Part shown: piece after piece, positions 22,383 to 30,910 of the stretch | Layout of the letters: every line of letters starts with the position of its first letter | Numbering within the stretch: the first letter of the stretch is position 1 | DNA from: a virus | Length of the DNA: 64,000 nt | Reading direction: 5' to 3' (one strand) | IMG/VR virus record: IMGVR_UViG_3300032020_001000 | Coordinates: 1-64,000 of that record | Notes under the pieces: model-generated | The model's database searches: none | What the model saw: only the letters and a program-made list of their open reading frames with translations | Told to the model about the DNA's origin: nothing | Position numbers and translations under genes: made by a program

Positions 22383-24808
22383 GACCGCTTAGTCTGAGGC
22401 TCGACAACTTCCAGAGCTATAGGGGCCCGCACGAGCTTGACCTGCACGGGATCAACCTCGCCATACTGAGCGGCCCCAACGGCGCGGGCAAGTCCTCGAT
22501 CATCGATGCCATACGCTATGCCCTGTGGGGATATGCTCGCGCTGGCGCCGATAGCGTCGTCACCGAGGGCGAGAACGTCGGGCGGGTGGAATTCGAGTTC
22601 GCGCTGGGGGCTGACCACTATCTGGTCAGCCGTCAGCGGAATCGCAAAGGGGGTGGCGGGACAGCGCTGAGTTTCCAGAGCGTCATCGGCGACATCCTCC
22701 CACACGGGCGGCTCAACAACATAGTGCTCGATGGCAAAACGGTCGGGGAGACGCAGGCCAGCATCGAGCATGTCCTGCGCATGACCGATGATCTCTTCAC
22801 CCAGACTGCCTGTGCCAACCAGGGGAATGCTGCCGCCTTCTCCCAGGCCCGGCCCGCCGACCGCAAGCGCGTGCTTGGCGATATCCTCGACCTGGCGGCA
22901 TGGGAGCGCCGGGCCGAGGCCGCGCGGCAGGCATCGCGGGAGGCGCAGGGTCGGATTGATCGGGCGAGCGCCGATATCCAGGCTGCCCAGACTGAGGCCG
23001 CAAAGCAGCCGGACATCGAGGCTCAGATCGCAACCAACGCCGAGCGCATCGCCTATGCCGAGCGCGACCAGCAAGGCATCCAGGCCGACCTAGCCACAGT
23101 GCAGGAGCAGCGGGTCGCCGCGATCGCACTGCGGGATGGCGCAGTGCGCAAGAGCGAGGAACTGCAGGAGGCTCAGGGCCGGTGGCGGCTGATCGAGAGC
23201 CAGGTCAATGACCGTGCTGCGCGGCTGCGGAATCTCCAGCAGGTCACTGCTGACCGCGTCAATGTCGAGCAGGCGCTGGCGCAGGCTATCGCAGCGGCGG
23301 AGCGCGCCGAGGAATTGGCGGACGCGCAGCGCCAGGCCCAAGAGATCGCGCATGAGGAAAAGCTAATTGTCGAACGAGCGGCCACCGCCAAGCGCGAGCA
23401 TGAGGCAGAGATCGCCCGGGTCACCGAGGCACTCAGAGGTATCAAGCGGGACTATTCGCACCAGGTGCAGGCGCTCGATACCGAGGTCGCGCACATCCGG
23501 GAGGTTCATCTCCATCGGGTCGCGCAACTCGACGACCAGCACGAGCGGCTCGCCAGGCAGGCGGAAGTGCTGGACGAGGTGCCGTGCGCCAACCCGGTTG
23601 ACGAGGCCACGCGCCCTTCGTTCTTCGCCATCCGAGACAAATGCCCGCTGATCGCCCAGGCACGCGAAGCCGTGGCGCAGATCGGCGCCGTGTACGCAGA
23701 CCTTACGGCCGCCCGGGCAGCGGCTCCCTGGGCGGAGCGGCAGGCGGAGCTGGACGCCCTCCGCGGCCAGGCGAGCCAGATTGGGGCACCAGAGGCCGCC
23801 AGGCTCGCGCTGCTCGAGCGGGACGACCCACTGGCGCAGATCAGGGCCGACAGCGCCGCCCTGGCCGCCCGGCGCGCAGCGCTGGGCTACGTGGCGGGCA
23901 CTTGGGAAGAGGCTCGTCGCGAGGCGGATAAGCGCCCGGCGCTTGAGATCCGCATGCGCGAGATCGAGGTCGCCGCGGCGCAGGCAGCGGAGCTGCAGGC
24001 TGCGCTGGATGAGGCGCGTCGGGCGGCAGCCGACCTGGGCGAGCGCGTCGCCCAAATCCAGTCGGAGATGCTCGACCCCGCCGCGATCCAGCGCAAGCTG
24101 AGCGATGTTGACGCGGAAATCCATCGCTGCGAGACAGCGCTGGTTGATCTGCGCACGACGATCTCCCGCGCGCAAGCGCAGGCGGGTGCGCTGCACGAAC
24201 GCCTCGAGGCGGCTCGCCGAGATGCCCGGCATGCAGACGAACTGCTGGAACTGCTGGAGACGCTCGAGCGCCGGCGCCAACTGCTCGACCTGCTCGGCAA
24301 CCCCCGTAGCGGCGCATTCTCACGGTCAGGCATCCCCGCACTCCTCATTGACCAGGCCGTGCCCGAGCTCGAGGCCGCGGCCAACGAGGTGCTGCGCGAG
24401 CTGAGCGATGGCCGGATGTCGGTGGCGCTGCACACGCAGCGCGAGACGCAGGCAAAGACTCTCAGCGAAACCCTCGAGATCATCGTCGCCGACGAGCGGG
24501 GAGAGCGGCCGTACGAGACGTTCTCCGGCGGCGAGGCAATGAGGGTTGACCTGGGCCTCCGCATTGGACTCTCGCGGCTGCTGGCAGCACGCGCGGGCGC
24601 GCGCTGCGAGATGCTGGTGATGGATGAGACCGCGGCCCCTCTCGATGCAGATGGCCGGCGCCTGTTCGTGCAGTGCCTGGGCCGGGTGGCGGAGCGCTTC
24701 GCATGCGTGCTGTGTATCAGCCACGTCGAGGAACTGAAGGACTTGTTCCCGGCGCAGATCGCTGTGAGCAAAGGCGATGGCGGCAGCCGCCTGGAGGTGT
24801 TGCGGTGA
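22379..24808 (+). CDS. sbcC: SbcC/Rad50-like ATPase
   Basis: SMC-type ATPase of 809 aa that partners SbcD. N-terminal FQSYRG and GPNGAGKSSIIDAI (Walker A, ~33-40); long heptad coiled coils at ~170-400 and ~480-650; C-terminal FSGGEAMRVDLGLRI (signature, ~715) and MLVMDETAAPLDADG (Walker B, ~747). The hook region (VPCANPVDEATRPSF ... KCPLI) has the two Cys far apart instead of a compact CxxC, so zinc-hook dimerisation may be altered. Start ATG 22379 overlaps the previous stop. Confidence 0.93.
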   Translation: MRPLSLRLDNFQSYRGPHELDLHGINLAILSGPNGAGKSSIIDAIRYALWGYARAGADSVVTEGENVGRVEFEFALGADHYLVSRQRNRKGGGGTALSFQSVIGDILPHGRLNNIVLDGKTVGETQASIEHVLRMTDDLFTQTACANQGNAAAFSQARPADRKRVLGDILDLAAWERRAEAARQASREAQGRIDRASADIQAAQTEAAKQPDIEAQIATNAERIAYAERDQQGIQADLATVQEQRVAAIALRDGAVRKSEELQEAQGRWRLIESQVNDRAARLRNLQQVTADRVNVEQALAQAIAAAERAEELADAQRQAQEIAHEEKLIVERAATAKREHEAEIARVTEALRGIKRDYSHQVQALDTEVAHIREVHLHRVAQLDDQHERLARQAEVLDEVPCANPVDEATRPSFFAIRDKCPLIAQAREAVAQIGAVYADLTAARAAAPWAERQAELDALRGQASQIGAPEAARLALLERDDPLAQIRADSAALAARRAALGYVAGTWEEARREADKRPALEIRMREIEVAAAQAAELQAALDEARRAAADLGERVAQIQSEMLDPAAIQRKLSDVDAEIHRCETALVDLRTTISRAQAQAGALHERLEAARRDARHADELLELLETLERRRQLLDLLGNPRSGAFSRSGIPALLIDQAVPELEAAANEVLRELSDGRMSVALHTQRETQAKTLSETLEIIVADERGERPYETFSGGEAMRVDLGLRIGLSRLLAARAGARCEMLVMDETAAPLDADGRRLFVQCLGRVAERFACVLCISHVEELKDLFPAQIAVSKGDGGSRLEVLR

Positions 24809-25032
24809 GGACGATCATTGGCATCGGCGGATGGTGGTTGGCGGGGTGGTGGGTGCTGGACGGCCCACTGATGTGGCGGGTCGTGTGGATGGCGGTGGGA
24901 TTCGCCATCATCCTGTGCATCGGCGGCTGGGAGGAGAATGCGAGCGTGCGCAGACGAGCCGCGCGATCCCTGCGCCGGAATGCGCACAAGGTCCTGGGCC
25001 AGGACATCAGCGTCAAGTTGGGCGGCGGGTAG
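24805..25032 (+). CDS. small membrane protein, 75 aa
   Basis: GTG 24805 overlaps the sbcC stop. Two Trp-rich transmembrane helices (IGGWWLAGWWVLDGPLMW, VVWMAVGFAIILCIGGW) and a basic tail. Unknown. Confidence 0.6.
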   Translation: MRTIIGIGGWWLAGWWVLDGPLMWRVVWMAVGFAIILCIGGWEENASVRRRAARSLRRNAHKVLGQDISVKLGGG

Positions 25033-25163
25033 TGTATGCGTTAGCGATTGGCGCATGCCTCCATCGGCGCCGGAAGACGCCGCCGGGCGAATACGGTGCC
25101 GATTGCTGCCCGCCGCCCGCAATGAAAATCGAGAGGAGCCGACAGCATGAAGATCGACATTAA
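25032..25163 (+). CDS. small basic protein, paralog of 32960 (VYALAIGACLHRRRK family)
   Basis: GTG 25032 opens a 43-aa frame with YALAIGACLHRRRK and PPGEYGA. The same peptide occurs at 32960-33094. Between the copies several changes are synonymous (TTA/TTG, GAA/GAG), arguing that it is translated. Inverted ends GGGCGGCGGG ... CCCGCCGCCC flank the conserved block. Function unknown. Confidence 0.5.
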   Translation: MYALAIGACLHRRRKTPPGEYGADCCPPPAMKIERSRQHEDRH

Positions 25164-25485
25164 CAAACTGAGTCCCACCGAATTGAGCGACGTGGCCGAG
25201 GCCGCGCGTGAGCGGCTGGGCGCGGTGACCGAGGCGCAGAAGAACCTCGTCATAGCGAGGGAGGGTCTGCGGCGATCCATTGTGGAGAGGGATGGAGCCC
25301 GGGGCGATGTCCGCATCTACCGGGCGGAGATTGCGGAACTGGAGCAGATCATCAGCCCGAAGCGGCGACGCAAGGCGAAGGGGGCGCCGGATGAGGAGTG
25401 CGCCACGACGGTTGAGAGCGATGGCGCTGGCGCGGTTCCTGCGACAGTCGCGCCCAGATCGCGGAAGCAGCGGAGCCAGCCTTAA
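25147..25485 (+). CDS. coiled-coil protein, paralog of 32465
   Basis: ATG 25147 with GAGAGGAG upstream. Shares 'L-x-P-x-E-L', a coiled coil and AEIAELEQIISPKRRRKA with the 93-aa protein at 32465 (AEIEGLQNTIKPKRRRKA). 112 aa with an extended Ala-rich tail. Together with 25032 it forms a cassette duplicated near 32.5-33.1 kb in different order. Confidence 0.65.
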   Translation: MKIDINKLSPTELSDVAEAARERLGAVTEAQKNLVIAREGLRRSIVERDGARGDVRIYRAEIAELEQIISPKRRRKAKGAPDEECATTVESDGAGAVPATVAPRSRKQRSQP

Positions 25486-25511
25486 CAGGGCGGCGGGCGT
25501 GATCTCGCCGC

Positions 25512-25541
25512 TTGACTTTTCTGCCGACCGGAGTGACAGAT
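25512..25541 (+). promoter_or_regulatory. candidate promoter, TTGACT family
   Basis: TTGACT (25512-25517), 18-nt spacer ending GGAGTG, then ACAGAT. Same layout as 3987 and 4520. Starts the replication operon at 25577. Confidence 0.5.
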
Positions 25542-25576
25542 AACAGCCCGCGCTGCGGATGAAAGGAGTCGATGGG

Positions 25577-25873
25577 ATGCCAGCATTTATGGGCACGGTC
25601 AAGGGCACGAAGCTTGTCTACGTGGACGAGAAAGAGGAGGGGCAGATCATCAGTACCCATCCCGAGTGTATCGTCGGGCTGATCGCGCAGGACGAGAATC
25701 CACATGAGCTCGCGGACGCTCTCGGCGCGCTGCATGGCCGGCGCGTGCGCGTGCAGATCACGCTGGAGCAGCCGGAGCTCTTCCCGGAGCGCGCCGCCGA
25801 GCAGACGGGAGCGCGGACCGCCGCGGAGATGGCAGAGCATGCAGCAGATCTGGAGCCGATGCAGGAGGAGTAG
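25577..25873 (+). CDS. hypothetical protein, 98 aa, first in replication operon
   Basis: ATG 25577 has AAAGGAG about 9 nt upstream; ATG 25559 overlaps that site and is less likely. Beta-rich N-terminus (MGTVKGTKLVYVDEKEEG) and an acidic helical C-terminus. Unknown. Confidence 0.6.
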   Translation: MPAFMGTVKGTKLVYVDEKEEGQIISTHPECIVGLIAQDENPHELADALGALHGRRVRVQITLEQPELFPERAAEQTGARTAAEMAEHAADLEPMQEE

Positions 25874-25884
25874 CAGCAACGGCA

Positions 25885-26838
25885 ATGGAGGGCAGCGTGG
25901 CCGGTCGCACGATTTACAGCAGCATCTGGGATGAGCCCTGGTTTCACACATTCACTCCCGACGCCAAGTTGCTGTTCCTCTATTTCGTCACCTCTCCGTT
26001 GGCGAACCCATCGGGAATCTACAGCATATTGCCGGGCCTCATCGCCGCGCACACGGGCTTGCGTGGCGTCCGCCTGGATCGCGCCCTAGATGGCATCACG
26101 GAGCGTTGCTGCTACGACCCCGACGATGGGGTGGTCTGGGTCAAGAACTTCCTGCGCGTCCAGGCCGGCGAAGTCAAGGCCGGATCGAAGTTCCTTATCT
26201 CGGCACTCAACCATGCCCTGCGCGGGCCGAAGCGGTTTTTGCGCGACTTTCTGGAGCACAATCGGGACCTCCTCGGGGGGCTGCCAGCATACCCTACGGA
26301 TACCCTATCGGTAGGGTATCGAGAGGGTATCGATACCCCCAAGAGAGAGGGACTAGTCCCTCCCCCTCTCTCAGGCTCAGGCTCAGTCCCTCCCTCAGGC
26401 TTAGTCACAGACCCAGGCTCAGAGGGAGGGAGGGGAGGCGCGAAACCGCTCCGCGTTTCCGCGCGGTCGCCCGAGCAAATCGCCGCCGACATCGAGGCCA
26501 TCCTCGCAGCCACCGGATTCCGGGATAGTTACCAGGCCCTGGCAGATATACTGGCGGCCGAAAACAAGCGCGGGAAAGTGGCCGCTTCGCGGTTGCTCAC
26601 AACCCTGCTGCAGCCGCTATGGCACGAGGAGCAGCAACGAGCCGGGGATGAGGCTGGTCGCATCGCCTTCGAGTACGGGCTGCAGGCGGCGATACAAGCC
26701 GGCGCCCCAAACGTCAACTACGTCAAGCGCGCGACGGAAGGCGCGCTGAAGCGAGGAACCCGTGCAGAGACTCGGGCGGGTGTTGGAATCCGGCGCAGTG
26801 ATGCCGGCCCCAGGGAGAAGGATTGGCATGAGGTCTGA
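25885..26838 (+). CDS. phage replication initiator (O-like) carrying the origin
   Basis: The 317-aa frame starts at ATG 25885; GTG 25897 (MAGRTIYSSIW) with GGAGGG 6 nt upstream may be the true start. The N-terminal ~130 aa (WFHTFTPDAKLLFLYFVT, PSGIYSILPGLIAAHTGL) match the winged-helix domain of phage replisome organisers. A Pro/Ser/Gly-rich linker is encoded by iteron-like repeats (26290-26438). The C-terminal helical domain could contact the helicase loader encoded next. Repeats inside the initiator gene are the arrangement of lambda-type origins. Confidence 0.75.
   Translation: MEGSVAGRTIYSSIWDEPWFHTFTPDAKLLFLYFVTSPLANPSGIYSILPGLIAAHTGLRGVRLDRALDGITERCCYDPDDGVVWVKNFLRVQAGEVKAGSKFLISALNHALRGPKRFLRDFLEHNRDLLGGLPAYPTDTLSVGYREGIDTPKREGLVPPPLSGSGSVPPSGLVTDPGSEGGRGGAKPLRVSARSPEQIAADIEAILAATGFRDSYQALADILAAENKRGKVAASRLLTTLLQPLWHEEQQRAGDEAGRIAFEYGLQAAIQAGAPNVNYVKRATEGALKRGTRAETRAGVGIRRSDAGPREKDWHEV
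26290..26438. other. candidate replication origin (iterons and palindromes inside the initiator gene)
   Basis: GGGTATCGA occurs twice in tandem and in inverted form (TACCCTATCGG, TCGATACCC). A perfect 14-bp palindrome GGGTATCGATACCC, a hairpin TACCCTA/TAGGGTA and a perfect 16-bp palindrome GAGGGACTAGTCCCTC follow. Then comes a pyrimidine-rich tract of CTCAGG/TCCCTC repeats mirrored by GAGGGAGGGAGGGG. Repeats lie in the low-complexity linker of the initiator. Confidence 0.65.
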
Positions 26839-27775
26839 CTTCGTTGCCGCCGATCCGAAATGCCCGGCGTGTGGCGCGTCGGCGAAGCTGGTGCAGGACC
26901 CGGTGCTCGATGAGATCGCGGCATTCCTGGCTTGCGACTGCTATGGGCCAGGCGACTATCCATTGGCCGAGGCGACGCCGCCCCCGCGGCCAGCCAGCGG
27001 GCCTTGCACTGACTGTGGCGCTGCGGAGACGCGGACCTGGGTTGCGGCTATCCGGCGTTGGCGCTATATGCGTGATTGCACGACCGAATGCGCCTGCGCC
27101 GCTTGCGAAGAGCGCAGGGACCGGGAGACACATGCTGCCGCCCAGGCCGAGATGGCCCAGCGACTGGTGGCCATATTGGACTGCGAGCGGCGCCTGCGGG
27201 CGGCCGGCATCCCCCGCGCCTACGGGCGCTGCGAGATCGCCACGTACCAGGCGCTCCCCGAGGTTGCGACAGCGAAGCAGCGGGTGATTGAGTTTGCGGG
27301 GCGTCTGAGTGATCACCTGAACGCCGGCCGCGGCCTCTGGTTCATCGGGCCGACCGGGACCGGCAAAACCCACTTGGCGGTGGCGGTGCTCAAGCTGGCG
27401 ATTGATGCGGGCTGGGGTGGCCTCTACTGCTGGACGCGGGATTACCTGCGTGACTTGCGCGCGTCCTACGACGACCGCCAACTCGACCCGCTGCCCCGCC
27501 TCTTGGGGGCATCTGTTCTGCTGCTCGACGACGTGGGAGAGGCGCGCCTGGACCGCAACCCCGAGTGGGTGCGCGAGGCCCTGATTGATGTACTGGGTCA
27601 CCGCCACATGGACCTGCGGCCAACATTGGTGACCAGCAACCGCAGTCGCCGAGAGCTGCGCGAGGACCTCGACGAGCGGATCACCAGTCGGCTGGCAGAG
27701 ATGTGCGAAGTGGTGGTCCTGGAGGGTCCGGATTATCGGCTGCGCGAGGGCGCGGGAGACAGGAGTGCCGGGTGA
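26828..27775 (+). CDS. DnaC-like helicase loader (AAA+ ATPase)
   Basis: ATG 26828 overlaps the initiator end. The 315-aa protein has an N-terminal region with two Cys-pairs (CPACGASAK; CTDCGAAE ... CACAACEER) and a C-terminal AAA+ domain: GPTGTGKTH (Walker A, ~181), VLLLDDVGEA (Walker B, ~237), LVTSNRS (sensor 1). It should load the replicative helicase (not in this window) at the origin recognised by the preceding protein. Confidence 0.88.
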   Translation: MRSDFVAADPKCPACGASAKLVQDPVLDEIAAFLACDCYGPGDYPLAEATPPPRPASGPCTDCGAAETRTWVAAIRRWRYMRDCTTECACAACEERRDRETHAAAQAEMAQRLVAILDCERRLRAAGIPRAYGRCEIATYQALPEVATAKQRVIEFAGRLSDHLNAGRGLWFIGPTGTGKTHLAVAVLKLAIDAGWGGLYCWTRDYLRDLRASYDDRQLDPLPRLLGASVLLLDDVGEARLDRNPEWVREALIDVLGHRHMDLRPTLVTSNRSRRELREDLDERITSRLAEMCEVVVLEGPDYRLREGAGDRSAG

Positions 27776-28104
27776 CTGAGGCAATGCCGACCCTGAGCCA
27801 GAAATGCGGGCTGTGTGGTCGGGCATTCGAGCAGGGCGAGGAGCGGCAGGGCGCCGGCGACATCGGGGCGCAGGCTATCAATGTCCGCTGCTCAGTGCCG
27901 GCGGCAATCTGCATCGTCGGCTGCGTGCTTCTCGCATTGCGCCATCCCGACAACGAGGGCCCATGCTCGATGCCAGCGCGCGTCTTTGCGCGAGGCCTAG
28001 CCGAGGCGATTATCCGGAGCGGTCTCATTCCGGTGCCACAGGCAGTGTACCAAGAATGGGCGCGGGAGCTGGGGATCGCTGGGCCGCAGCGAGGCAATGC
28101 ATGA
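27772..28104 (+). CDS. hypothetical protein with Cys-rich N-terminus, 110 aa
   Basis: GTG 27772, GTGA overlap with the loader. CGLCGRAFEQGEE suggests a partial zinc ribbon; a hydrophobic stretch (SVPAAICIVGCVLLAL) may be buried or membrane associated. Unknown. Confidence 0.6.
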   Translation: MTEAMPTLSQKCGLCGRAFEQGEERQGAGDIGAQAINVRCSVPAAICIVGCVLLALRHPDNEGPCSMPARVFARGLAEAIIRSGLIPVPQAVYQEWARELGIAGPQRGNA

Positions 28105-28415
28105 GCGACGGCGAGGAGATCATCGTCATCTGCCTGCCAACATCCTGCGGCGCGCCGCGCGCGCCCTCCGAGCGGCGCGAGTGCGCGAACTGCGGGCGGG
28201 CAATCTGGCTGCACACCGAGATGGTTCCTGTGGCCACGCGTTGTATCTGCATGGCCTGCGCCGCGCGGCTGCCCGTCCCGCCTGCCGTAGTGCATTCGGT
28301 AACGCGGAGTTACCTGCATTCGCGCCGATACTCCGATGCACTCATCGACCGCATCCTGGGCGCATTCAACCGAGCCATCGCGGAAGCGGGGCAACCGCCA
28401 GAAGGAAAGCCCTGA
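28101..28415 (+). CDS. zinc-ribbon hypothetical protein, 104 aa
   Basis: ATGA overlap. ECANCGRAIWLH and TRCICMACAAR form a four-Cys ribbon; helical C-terminus. Unknown. Confidence 0.6.
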   Translation: MSDGEEIIVICLPTSCGAPRAPSERRECANCGRAIWLHTEMVPVATRCICMACAARLPVPPAVVHSVTRSYLHSRRYSDALIDRILGAFNRAIAEAGQPPEGKP

Positions 28416-28624
28416 TGCCCTGGAAGCGCCTGCGATGCAAAGGCTGCGGGGCGGTGCAGCGCATCTATCGCCGTCCCAGCCGGAACAAACCGGCCGGTCA
28501 CATCAAGCACCTGTGGTACTACCAGTGCAAGGCGCGTATCCATCATGTCGAGCTGAGCCCGCACGAGGCAAATGACGGGCGCGTGGGGCCGCGACCTATC
28601 GGCGCAAAGATCGGAGGGAAGTGA
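28415..28624 (+). CDS. small basic zinc-finger protein, 69 aa
   Basis: TGATG overlap with the previous stop. LRCKGCGAVQRIYRRPSR with a later YQCKAR; strongly basic, so RNA or DNA binding is plausible. Confidence 0.55.
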   Translation: MPWKRLRCKGCGAVQRIYRRPSRNKPAGHIKHLWYYQCKARIHHVELSPHEANDGRVGPRPIGAKIGGK

Positions 28625-28866
28625 TGGGAGCATTCGACGGATTCAAGGTCGGCAGCCGGTTGATCCTGACGCATGATGCGCGGGATTTTGCCGCCGCGGG
28701 CGATGAGGTCGAGGTGGTGGCCATGCTGCAGCCGGGCGATTGCGACGGCGCGATCCGGGTGCCCGACGATGGCATCCGGGTCAAGCGAGTGGGCGGCCGG
28801 ATTAGCGAGCTCCACCCCGAGGAAATGGAGTTCGTCTGGGCCTGCGGCCGGCGGTATTTTGAGTGA
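28624..28866 (+). CDS. hypothetical protein, 80 aa, beta-rich
   Basis: ATG 28624 overlaps the previous stop. SRLILTHDARDFAAAGDEVE and IRVPDDGIRVKRVGG suggest an SH3-like small barrel. Unknown. Confidence 0.6.
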   Translation: MGAFDGFKVGSRLILTHDARDFAAAGDEVEVVAMLQPGDCDGAIRVPDDGIRVKRVGGRISELHPEEMEFVWACGRRYFE

Positions 28867-28879
28867 ATGGGGTGATGCC

Positions 28880-29086
28880 ATGAGCCGACGGATTCCGCCA
28901 TGCAAGTTCTGCGGCCGCGATCTGCGCCGTCTCAAACCGCGTATGCTGGTGAGCGAGGGCGGCCGGGGCAAACAGAAGCACTGGGCACTGTGCGCCGATC
29001 CGGACTGCATGAGAAAGTTCCGCGAGGAGACCAGGCAGGGCTTGCACGCATTGAGCCGAGGCGAAGAGCCAGGAGCGAGCACATGA
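28880..29086 (+). CDS. small zinc-finger protein, 68 aa
   Basis: ATG 28880, GGGGTG upstream. PPCKFCGRDLRRL and LCADPDCMRKF make a possible four-Cys zinc site. Unknown. Confidence 0.6.
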   Translation: MSRRIPPCKFCGRDLRRLKPRMLVSEGGRGKQKHWALCADPDCMRKFREETRQGLHALSRGEEPGAST

Positions 29087-29382
29087 CCACCTACCCCGAG
29101 CACGAAAAGATGCAGGCGGTGCAGGAGAAGAGCCAGGCGTGCGGCGAGTTCGTCGAGTGGTTTCAGCAGCGTGGGATTCATCTCGCCGAATACACAACTT
29201 TCACCCACACGTACAAGGCGCTCAACGGTCAGACACGTGAGATCAAGCGCGTGGAGCTGGCGCTCAGCCGGCGCTTGTTGCAAGACCTGCTTGCCGAGTT
29301 CTTCGGCATTGACCTCCAGCGCCTTGAAGCGGAAAAGCGCGCGATGCTGGCGGCGGCGCGGCTCGAGAGAGGAGGCGCTTGA
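29083..29382 (+). CDS. hypothetical protein, 99 aa
   Basis: ATGA overlap. SQACGEFVEWFQQRG and LLQDLLAEFFGIDLQRLE AEKR-type tail are features of a widespread small phage protein family of unknown role. Helical. Confidence 0.65.
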   Translation: MTTYPEHEKMQAVQEKSQACGEFVEWFQQRGIHLAEYTTFTHTYKALNGQTREIKRVELALSRRLLQDLLAEFFGIDLQRLEAEKRAMLAAARLERGGA

Positions 29383-29651
29383 TGGCTCAGGAGATCCTGC
29401 GCGCAGCGATCATCCTCGCCATGTGCGACCTGGAATATCCGCTGCCTGCTGAGCGACCGTGGCAGAGTGAACATGCCCGTCAGGCATTGGCGACGGACCG
29501 CGAGCAGATCGACCTGGAGCGCCAGCAGTTCGGCATGAGCTTCGCCGACAGCACGGTCGGCGAGCTGATCGAATGGCTGCTCGCGGCGATCGGCGATGGG
29601 CGGGTGCGGCTTGTGGCGCGGGGGCAGAGTGATGGCGGCTACGGTCTATGA
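29382..29651 (+). CDS. hypothetical protein, 89 aa
   Basis: TGATG overlap, GAGAGGAGG upstream. Helical; no family. A 16-codon micro-frame (29632-29682, MAATVYDLEIFLEGPN) overlaps its end and the next start and may couple translation. Confidence 0.55.
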   Translation: MAQEILRAAIILAMCDLEYPLPAERPWQSEHARQALATDREQIDLERQQFGMSFADSTVGELIEWLLAAIGDGRVRLVARGQSDGGYGL

Positions 29652-29681
29652 CCTCGAGATCTTCTTGGAGGGACCGAACTG

Positions 29682-30059
29682 ATGAGCAGCAATCCGACAC
29701 TAGCGCAAGTAACACACCAACTGCGCCAAGCGCACGCCAGCTATGATGCCGTCGTGCTGCGCGAACGCATCATCTGGGAGCAAGCCCTCCGCCATGCCGA
29801 GACCGCCTATAACGCTGAACTCACCGCCCATGATGCCTTATACGCGCGCGCCATAGAGGCGGCCGCCGAACGAATGAGAGTCATTGTCAAGCCCACCTGG
29901 GAGCAATACCGCACCGCGATGCACGACGCGGATATGGATCTCCAGGCAGCCATTCGGAAGTTCGAAGAGACGGCAGCGAGCTTACGCGGCGAAAGAGAAC
30001 GGAAGCCGAGCAAAGCCAAGGGCCAGATGGTTAGTAAAGACACAGAGGCAAAGTCATGA
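29682..30059 (+). CDS. coiled-coil protein, 125 aa
   Basis: ATG 29682 with TTGGAGGGA upstream. Almost entirely helical with heptads (TLAQVTHQLRQAHASYDAVV, IEAAAERMRVIV) and a basic tail (GERERKPSKAKGQ). Unknown. Confidence 0.6.
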   Translation: MSSNPTLAQVTHQLRQAHASYDAVVLRERIIWEQALRHAETAYNAELTAHDALYARAIEAAAERMRVIVKPTWEQYRTAMHDADMDLQAAIRKFEETAASLRGERERKPSKAKGQMVSKDTEAKS

Positions 30060-30078
30060 CGGCTAGCGTGCGCACGCG

Positions 30079-30327
30079 ATGACGACAAAGCAGCGGCTTG
30101 AGGAAGTCCTGCGGGCAGCCGGCCTGCATGAGATGGCCGCGAATGCGCTGCTCGGTGGCTACGATGATTTCGAGACCACGAGTCCGACACCAATCCATGA
30201 CCTGGTGCGGGATCTCAATGCTGCGGGCCGGCCCGATCTGGCGCAGCGGGCTATCAATGGGGAATGGGATGCAAGCCCCGATGAGGCGCGCGAATGGTTT
30301 AAACGCGAAGGCAGATATCTCCGATGA
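30079..30327 (+). CDS. small acidic protein, 82 aa
   Basis: ATG 30079, weak ribosome binding site. Short helices (RLEEVLRAAGLHEMAANALL, DLVRDLNAAGRPDLAQRAI). Ends WFKREGRYLR. Unknown. Confidence 0.55.
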   Translation: MTTKQRLEEVLRAAGLHEMAANALLGGYDDFETTSPTPIHDLVRDLNAAGRPDLAQRAINGEWDASPDEAREWFKREGRYLR

Positions 30328-30406
30328 TGTGGGCGGCGGGAGGCACAGGGCGTGGCGCGGCCGAGAACCGCCTGCGCCAGAGTCAGGAGGATTGGGGGTG
30401 CGAGGA

Positions 30407-30892
30407 ATGAGTAGGAGGGACCAGGGACTGACGCCGGAGGAGTTGGAGCAGGCAGTTCATCATGCGTTGCTGGCATTCAGCAACGAGCAGTTGGTGAGGG
30501 AACTGGAGCGGCGTTATGAGCACAATCACCCTCGCTACGCTCGATGGAAGCTACGACCTTCAGAGCTTGCGTTGGCGGCGCTGGACATGACTGGCGTGAT
30601 CCGTAGCAAGACCCATGAATTGCTAAAGGCGGAGATGAAGCTGCTTAAGCTGACCAAAAAGGACATGCTCCAGCAAGCGGCGATAGCGGAAGCCCAGGCA
30701 GAGGTGGGGGGAGACATTATCGAACTGGTCAAGCAACGCGACAACGAGATGCCAGCGTGGGACGGTTTACTCGCCGCCCTGAAGGAAAGACAAACGACGA
30801 TCAGTCGGATAGTAGAGCGCTACAGATTGCCCGCGCGCGCGAGGACGGATGAGCTGGCAAGCACCGAAGAGGCAGAGGGCAGCGTCCATTAA
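30407..30892 (+). CDS. helical protein upstream of the TnpB/Cas12-like gene, 161 aa
   Basis: ATG 30407 is preceded by GCGAGGA. All-helical and charged (LLKAEMKLLKLTKKDMLQQA). The N-terminal ALLAFSNEQLVRELERR resembles LLAFTDEQLMAEMERR at the end of the 48645 protein, a small phage motif of unknown use. It ends 18 nt before the nuclease gene and is probably co-transcribed with it; a role as accessory or inhibitor is possible but untested. Confidence 0.6.
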   Translation: MSRRDQGLTPEELEQAVHHALLAFSNEQLVRELERRYEHNHPRYARWKLRPSELALAALDMTGVIRSKTHELLKAEMKLLKLTKKDMLQQAAIAEAQAEVGGDIIELVKQRDNEMPAWDGLLAALKERQTTISRIVERYRLPARARTDELASTEEAEGSVH

Positions 30893-30910
30893 GACTAGAG
30901 GGAAGTACCA

